Below, piece by piece: positions 40,701 through 48,785 of a DNA stretch of 64,000 nt. Location of the stretch: contig VIIQ02000793.1 of assembly GCA_007449985.2 (NCBI GenBank), positions 54,705-118,704 of the forward strand. Reading direction: 5' to 3'. The translations under genes and the position numbers were made by a program. The notes under the pieces are model-generated. The model did no database searches, was not told the DNA's origin, and saw only the letters and a list, made by a program, of their open reading frames with translations. Every line of letters starts with the position of its first letter. Position 1 is the stretch's first letter. The stretch comes from Desmodesmus armatus (lineage: Eukaryota; Chlorophyta; Chlorophyceae; Sphaeropleales; Scenedesmaceae).

Positions 40701-43700
40701 AAATATCAAACATTCTGCACTTGATGTCAAACTGGGTGAGGCAAGCCCGACGACAGCGCGTCAGCATGGCATGCATGGCTTTGCTGCCGGAAACTGCCAG
40801 CGCGTCCGACGCCCCCAGAAGCCCCCGAGTGGCATGCACACGCACGCCCAGATACACGTACTCTGATTGCAGCGCAATTTCACGGCCCCGAAACACAAGG
40901 CGAAACCCTGCAGGCACCCTCAAGTGTTGCGGGCGGAAACACACGACACAAGTCTTGTGCGGCGCAAGGTTCACCTCCATATCAAACAATGTGCAGAAGA
41001 CATCAAGCACATCCACGATCTGCTGTATCTCGCAGGCCTCGAAGCTGAGCAACCCCACGTCGTCAGCATACATCACGTCAGGCACCTTAAGTCCACTCAG
41101 CACTGGCCCTGCCCCCGGCAACTTGAGCCTGATCAGGTAATGCAGCAACTCAATAAACAGGCCGAACAAGAGGGGGCTCAGCTCACTCCCCTGCTTTGTG
41201 CCAGACACTGTGGGGAAGGCGTCCCCAAGCTCCCCATTGACTGCCACCTGACAGCACACCCGATCATACAACGCCACCAACATGTCCAGAAAGGGGCCAT
41301 GCACACCCAACTGTCGACATCGCTCCAACAACAGGTCCCTCCTAACCTTGTCAAAAGCCTTCTTAAAGTCCACAAAGACCACATACAAGCGACGGCGGCG
41401 ATGCTGCGCCACACTGATCAGATGCTGCAGCGTGAAGATGGCATCTAGTGTGCCATGGCCCGGCCTAAAGCCACACTGGGTGGGAGCCCGAAGTGACAGG
41501 AGTGACGCCAACCGCTCAAAGCGCTGATTCAAGAAGCGATCCAACATGCGGGAAAAGACAGGTGACACAGAGATACCTCTGTACTGGTCCCGTACTGCCA
41601 GGGCAGCAGGGCTCAGCGACTTCGGCACGGGGACCAACTTGCTGGTGCGCATAACCTCCGGGACACAAGCATTAGAGAACATGGCCTGCAGCAACCACTG
41701 TGCACACTCAACAACGACAGGACAGGCCGGCAGAGGGTCACCACTCGAACCTGTATCACGGACAGGGGCAGCGGCCAGCCTTAAGAGCTCTCCAGTCAGC
41801 CCCTGAGCATCAGGGGCTTTGCCGGCCGGGAGCGCCATGCATTGTTCCACCTCAGCCAGGGTGACATCAGCGTTAAGTGCAGCCATGGCTGCCTCCTGAC
41901 CCCGAGGGGCTGCTGCGTACAGCTGCTGCTTGAGAGCGACCTCATCGACAGACAGGGCCTGTGGATGGGGTGCCGCCCCCAACAGGACCCTAAAATAGTC
42001 CGTCCAAGCCGCCACGTCCGACAAAGGTGTTTGCGGGCGCCTATCCCCAAAAAACACATGCCAGTAGTCCTTCTGGGTGTGCCCAAAGTAGGTGCCCAAT
42101 GTAAAAGGGTTGCGACTGCCAACACTGCTGACCAGCCACTCGAGAAACAAGAAGGGGGCAGGGAGGAGGGGAGGGTTAGCGAACGCCAATATCAACCCAA
42201 CATTGTGCAATTGAGACTGATAGACATAAATGCGGGGGGCCGATACAACACTGCAAGTGCTCTTGCAGGTCAGGTAGTATGGCCTGCAACTTCAGTACAA
42301 GTACAACACATACTACCCAACCTGCAGATTGCGATTGAAGTTGTTGAGGCACACGGGGGCCAATGCATGTGAAGGGCTGATCAAACCAGAGGGAGAGAGA
42401 TGGGAACAGGGGAAACCCTGATGAAAATATTAGATTTACTGAGATCGATGTGAATCACATACTGGCAGACAGACAAAAGGGTGCTGACACCACAGAAATG
42501 CCCCCCCCCCGGGCGGGCGGCAGAAGGCACTGGAGATGTGTACAGGCAAGGTGCCACTACATGCACAATGGCTGCTGCTGCGACAGCGCCAAGCACACAA
42601 GACGTAGGCCAACTACAACGCACAAGCAGGGCTGCAGCAGCATTGCCAAAGTATGCTGGAGAACTTGCGATGCTCAATTGGCAAGCATGTCCTGCACAGC
42701 AGACTGAGGTCATGCTGCCCCACCCAAAATGTGAGGTTACAGTTGCAACGTATGGAAGAGGCCAAGACAGAAAGAGCTGAGGGTGAATGGGGCAGGGAGG
42801 GGGTGGTATGGGAGCACTAGAGAGGATGTAACAAGGCCAAAATGCTGCAGCTGCGACAGCGCCATACGCACATGAGCTAAGCCAAGTAACGTCTGCACCA
42901 GTAGATGTAGCAGCTTTGCCGAGGTGTGCTGGTGTAGGTACAGTCCTGGATTGGACTACATGACCTGCAACAACACGCTTGGGCCATGCTGCTCTACCCA
43001 CAAGCTGAGGGTACAGTTGCAAGGAATGGAAGAGCCCAAGACGGAATGAGCTCAGGTCAAGGGGGGGGGGGTGCAGGGGGCAATAGGACCGTGTCACACG
43101 CCAAAACGCACCATAAGCCCATGAGCTAAGCCAACTGAACTCTGCACCAGCAGATGGAGTCGCATTGGCCTAAGCTTGCTGGAGGAGCTGCAGTCCAGAG
43201 CTGAACTGCGTCGCTCTACCCAACACACTTGGGCCATGCTGCTCTACCCACAAGGTGAAACACATGTTGCAAGGCATGCAATGGGCCAAGATGGAAGGAG
43301 CTCAGGGTGAAGGGGGGTGGGAGGGAGAGTAGGGGGTAATAGGAAGACGTGACAACGCCACAACGCACCAGCGCCTTATGTTCATGAGATAAGTGCACTA
43401 GACTCTGCACCAGCAGATGGAGCCGCATTGAAAAAGGCTGCTGGAGAAGCTGCAGTCCAGAAGTGATGTGCATGGCTTCCTCAACACACTTGGGCCGTGC
43501 TGCTCTACCCACAAGGTGAGGGTACAGTTGAAGGGCAATGAATAGGTAAAGACAGATAAAAGTAATGACAAGTGAAAGCAGAAAGGGGTGGATAAAGGGG
43601 GGCGGGGGTGGAAAAGCAAACAGTCTGCTAGTGTGACATTGGACAGCAGTGCACACCCCAAGGAAACTACACAGTTCCTGCAGTTGCATCAGCCCTGTGG

Positions 43701-46700
43701 GGCAGCATGGACTCAACCTGCTTGTAGCTCAGCATGAACATCAAGCAGAGCAAGGTGATGCTGCCCCACGTGCAGGGCAAACATGAAGGGTGTGGGACAT
43801 AGATGAGTGATGTACCATGGCCGACGGACTGAACACAGGAGAAAACGGGGGGGGGGGGGGGGTATGACACGGACAATTATGCAACAGCGATAAGAAAGAA
43901 AGAAAGGTCAATTGAACTTGATAGTGGCACACAATGAACACCTATGTCAGCACCACTACTGGGCGATCCTGCCCGACATGGGGCAGATGCCCGACATGGG
44001 GCAGCATGGTTCAGCCTGCTTGTAGGTGAGCATGGATTTTGACCAGTCTCATCCTCAAGCAAACCCAGGCCATGCTGCCCCACCTGCAGGGGTGGCAGCA
44101 GGAGTGTGAGCATAGTTGCGGCAAGGCAGACGTACTGAACAGAAGATGTGGGGGGGGGGGGGGGGTGCGGACAATTCTGCAGCCGCGACAATGCAAAACA
44201 GATGCAAATGCCGCCTGCTAGTAGATCAGGATGGTGCATGCGACCAGCCAACTCTCCAGCACACCATTGCCATGCTGCCCAACCTGCAGGGGTGACGGCA
44301 GGCGTGTGAGAAAATAGTTGGGGCAAGGCAGATTTCCTGAACAAATAGTAAGGGGGCAGTTCTGCAGCTGAAACATTGAGAAATGACCCATACCCACACC
44401 AGCACAACCACAATACACGCATGCACAGGCAGATGCCCTGCATGGGGCAGCATGGTTCAGCTGCTTGTAGGGCAGGATGGTGTGTGAGACCGAAAGCTCT
44501 ACAAGCAGACCAAGACCATGCTACCCCACCTGCAGGGGTGACAGCAGGTGTGTTAACTACATGGGTTGCATGTGGCACTACAGGTAAGGACAAGCCTGAG
44601 AGTCACATTGAAGGGTGGAGGCAGGCAGCAAGGCATGAATAGTAGGGATGGCGAAACGAAATCCCTACCATCCATGCCCCCTCCCTGCCCCTGACTCAAT
44701 GAGACACCAGTGAATGGTGCATGCCCGTAAACAAAAGGGCTCGGAGCATGGACAGGGCAAAAACAGACAAACAGAAGTGCCCAGACAAAAGGAGGTCTCT
44801 AGGAGAGAGGGAGGCGGGACCAGGGAGGAGGATGGTGAAAAACTCCAGCGAGACATAGTATGATGCTGGGACATTACTGAATGGCCACACAAGCAAACAT
44901 ATGAAGTGCTCCTGCAGGTTGGGTGGCATGAGCCTCATCTGCCTCCTGAAGATGCAAGCAGGATGGCGTCCAGCAGACGTCCTCAAGGGGGGGTGAATGC
45001 CATGCTGCCCGTCGTGCAAGACGGGGGGGGGGGGCATATGAAGCGATGTGTGTGTGCACAGGCGGTGCATACAAGGCAATGCGTGCTTGCGTGTGTGCTG
45101 ACGTGTGCTTGAGAGGTGACAACAAGCGGGTGCAGGCCCACACAGCGAACATATGAAGTGCTTGTGCAGGTGGGTGTCGTGGGCCTCCTGAAGATGCAAG
45201 CAGGATGACGCGCAGCAGGCATCCTCAGGGGGATATGACGGTCAAGCTACCCAACGTGCAAGACGAGGTGGCACATGCAGCGATGCACTTGTGCACAGGT
45301 GGTATACGAATGGAAAAAAGGGGAGGTGGGAGAGGAGGAATGTGGTGAGAGAGGAAGAAAAGGGGGGGGGGGGAAGAGGCAGGAAAGGCTTTCATGACAG
45401 TAAGGTGGTGCACATACACATCAGCAACATTACAAGCCCTCACGTAGATGCAGCTTCCCCACATGGGGCAGCATGTACTCAGCCTGCTCATGGTTGTGAA
45501 TTGCATTATGCCATCTACAACCACGAGCAGACCATGACCATGCTACACCATCTGCTGGGGGTGGCGGCAACTGTGTGGCACAAGAATGATGAGAAATTGA
45601 CTATCAATGTAAAGGCAGGAGAGGGAGGCGGGGCAGTATGAGGTATGGTGTATCATCACGTCACATGTGACCAACATGTCACCACATGTGAGCCCAGGAC
45701 AATGCATGGACTATGCGGCAGCCAAAATGAGCTGCTGGGATGGTAGCGAGTAGCTGCGGGGCCACAAACACAAACCACACCTCAACTTGCCATGTGCAGG
45801 TGGGGCGACATGGTCCTCATCTGCCTCGTAAGATCAAGTGCAGATGAAGTCTGCTCTGATGCAGCACAAGGAGATGAGGGCCTTGCAGCCCTACTGGCTG
45901 GAGGGAGTGGGAGTGGCACTGGGTGGGGGAGGGAGCCAACACTGCACGACTATGCCAAATCAGCTCTTGCAGGCAGGATCACACTGAATTCACCCACTCC
46001 ACTGAACAAACGTGGGCCATGGCGTGGAGCCTGTTGGCGGCCAGTGAAATGCACACCACTTGGCCAAGGGTAGCTTGCTGTTGCAGGCAGGGCAGCATTG
46101 CCAAGGTCAGCTGGTGAAGCCCCCGCAGTCCCATGTAGAGAGGTGCTGGACTTCACAGCAGACTTGGGCCGCGCCGCTCTACACACAAGGCCCAGACAGA
46201 TAGCTTGACGGCCTGAAATAAGGGAAGTAGGGAGGAGGCAAGGTGGAGGCTGCAACAGGCAAGCAGTCTGCTGCTGCGACAACTGCACACCACTTCGGCC
46301 AAGTGTTGCTTGCTCTTGCAGGCAGGGCAGCATTGCCAAGGTCAGCTGGTGAAGCCCCCGTAGTCCCATGTAGAAGGTGCGGAATTTCGCAGCAGACTTA
46401 GACCACGCCGCTCTACACACAAGGTGGGGCGACGGTTGTACGTCACGGGAGGATCCAAGACAGACAGACTTGCCGCTGGGCTGGGGTAGCGTGAGCGCAG
46501 AAGAAAGGGGGGAGGGGGAAGAGGGGCGAGCAAGGGGAAAGAAAGAGAGAGAGAGAGGGGAGGAAGGGGAGGGAAGGGAAAGATGGGTGTGGAGAGGGGG
46601 GGGGAGAGGCGAGGGTATAGGTTGACAAACAGCACGCCATAGCAATATGGATGGTTGGTGCTGAGATGACACAAACATGAAATGGAGGGGGGGGGGGTAG

Positions 46701-48727
46701 CTCAGGCGCGGAGACAGGCCGAGACAGATACCTGCGCATGAGTGGCGGTGTGCGTACATTGGCGGTGGCCTGCTAGAAGTACCGTCAGCATTGGATGGAG
46801 TTGTCTACCTCAAGCAAGTCCCTGCCAGAAAACACACAATGACACCCAAGCACACGGCAAGCTGCTCACAGTCACTACCACCACCTGCAAAGCCTGCCTG
46901 CCTGTCTTGCTCAACACAATCCCCGTGGAATACGCACTTTTAACACGCTGCAACAGCACGACGCCGCCTACTCAGCTTTGCTTTTGGTGGCCGTGTGCTT
47001 ACATTGGCAGTGCCTGCTGGCAATAGGTCGCAGCACAATCAAATGCCGCACTTCTACAAGCAGGACGCTGCTAGCATTGCACTACAACACTCCTGCACAG
47101 CCAGTGTTACTGAGGGGAGGGGGGGGGGGCTGGACAGCCCACGCCATCCCTGACGCTCCCACTTTCTTCCTGACAGCCCTCTGTCAAGTAAGCACGCCCT
47201 GTGTCAAGTAATCACGGCAAACACCCTCCGTCCAGCCGTCAAACAGTGTTGTGGCTGTTGCCAATGCACTGCTCAACAGGCCGCAGCACATATGTTCTGC
47301 AGCATATCAAGCAGGACACTGCCAGCAGGCACACAGTGATACGTTGACGCAGCCAGTGCTGCCCTCCCCCCCCTCCCTGAGTTTGCAGCTCCCCTCAGGC
47401 CTATTCAAAACGCCCCCGCAAAGCCCCTGGCATATTTGGGCTAAGCACCATCCCTCCGTGGACTGAGCACGCCAAAAAAATACTATCTGGCCTGCTGTGC
47501 AACAGCAAGTCAGCAGGCAGCTGCAATGTGTGCCACAGTGTAAGTTGCGCTGTGTGTTGTATGCCAATGCACTACTGGAGAAGCCTTGCGCACAAGCAAT
47601 GTCTGCTGCAGCAGGGCACTGCCAGCAAATATGGGGAAGGGTGGGGTGGGGTTGAGACAGCCCCACTTGAGAGTGCTGTGCTGAGGTGGGTGAGAGTGCG
47701 GCGGAAATACAGCCGCGCTCTTCACCCACCTCAGCACAGCACTCTCAAGTGGGGCTGTCTCCACCCCACCCCACCCTTCCCCAAGACGCACACCCCTAAA
47801 CCAAACTGGCGACCTCCTGAGGCCTGAATACAATAGGCGCAATGTGTCCTGCTGGTTGACCGCCACCTGAGCATGTGCATGCATGAATGGCAGTGTACGC
47901 TCAGTGGCAACTGCCTGCTCATGTCACCTGCCACACATGAGGTGGGGTTTGATACGAGCAGGGTGCTGCTAGCAAACAAACATTGGCACCACGGTGTCCT
48001 GCCGTCACGCCGGCAAATGCTAACAAGGGCGTGCAAATTGGCAGTGCGGGCTCATTGACAGTGGCCTGCTGAAGCCCACCTAAGCACACACACTGAAGCT
48101 CGACATCAGCAGGACACTGCCAGCAAACACACAGTGGCATCCTTGCCAAACAAGTCCCACCCCCCCACACACACACACACATAATGCATGTAGTGCCTGC
48201 TGGTACAACTCCTACATAGTATGCTGGCATGCCTGGCCCCAAAGGACAGGCACACCTTCCCTGATGTTGAGTTGCGAGCAATAATGCGAGCCACATACAC
48301 GAACTTGCTGTGTGAGCCAGCTGGCCATGGCCTGCTGATGTCACCCTCCGCAGGCAAGATGGACAGGTTTATCAGCAGGCACTGCCAGCAATCACACACT
48401 GGCACGCTCGGCTACCAAGTGCAGTTGAGATAGTGATCCAGAGAAGCAGACACACTCCCGCCCAGCAGCTGATGCTACATCCTGCCATCCAGGGTCGCTT
48501 TAGGTGATGACTGCAGCTGCTACAATAGGTGTACTGAGAGGAAAGCCAGTGGGCGACCAGCAGTCACCAGACTAAAGACACTGCACATGCGTGACACTGT
48601 ACGTGTTTGCTGTCAATGCACTGCTGGAGCTGCCTTTCGCATGGAGAAGGAGGTACAGCACTAGCAGGACACTGCAGTTAACACAGAATGACAATCTCAT
48701 GCAGCAAAAGCTGTGGAAGGGGAGAAA

Positions 48728-48785
<58 letters not shown>

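Noticed and set aside
40472..41140. Plus-strand open frames over the LINE
   Set aside because: They are antisense shadows of the reverse transcriptase frame and have no family motifs of their own.
42381..43097. A 238-aa minus-strand frame in satellite array A
   Set aside because: The repeated [12 protein letters not shown] words come from translating the ~260-bp satellite. Other units of the same repeat are not open in that frame.
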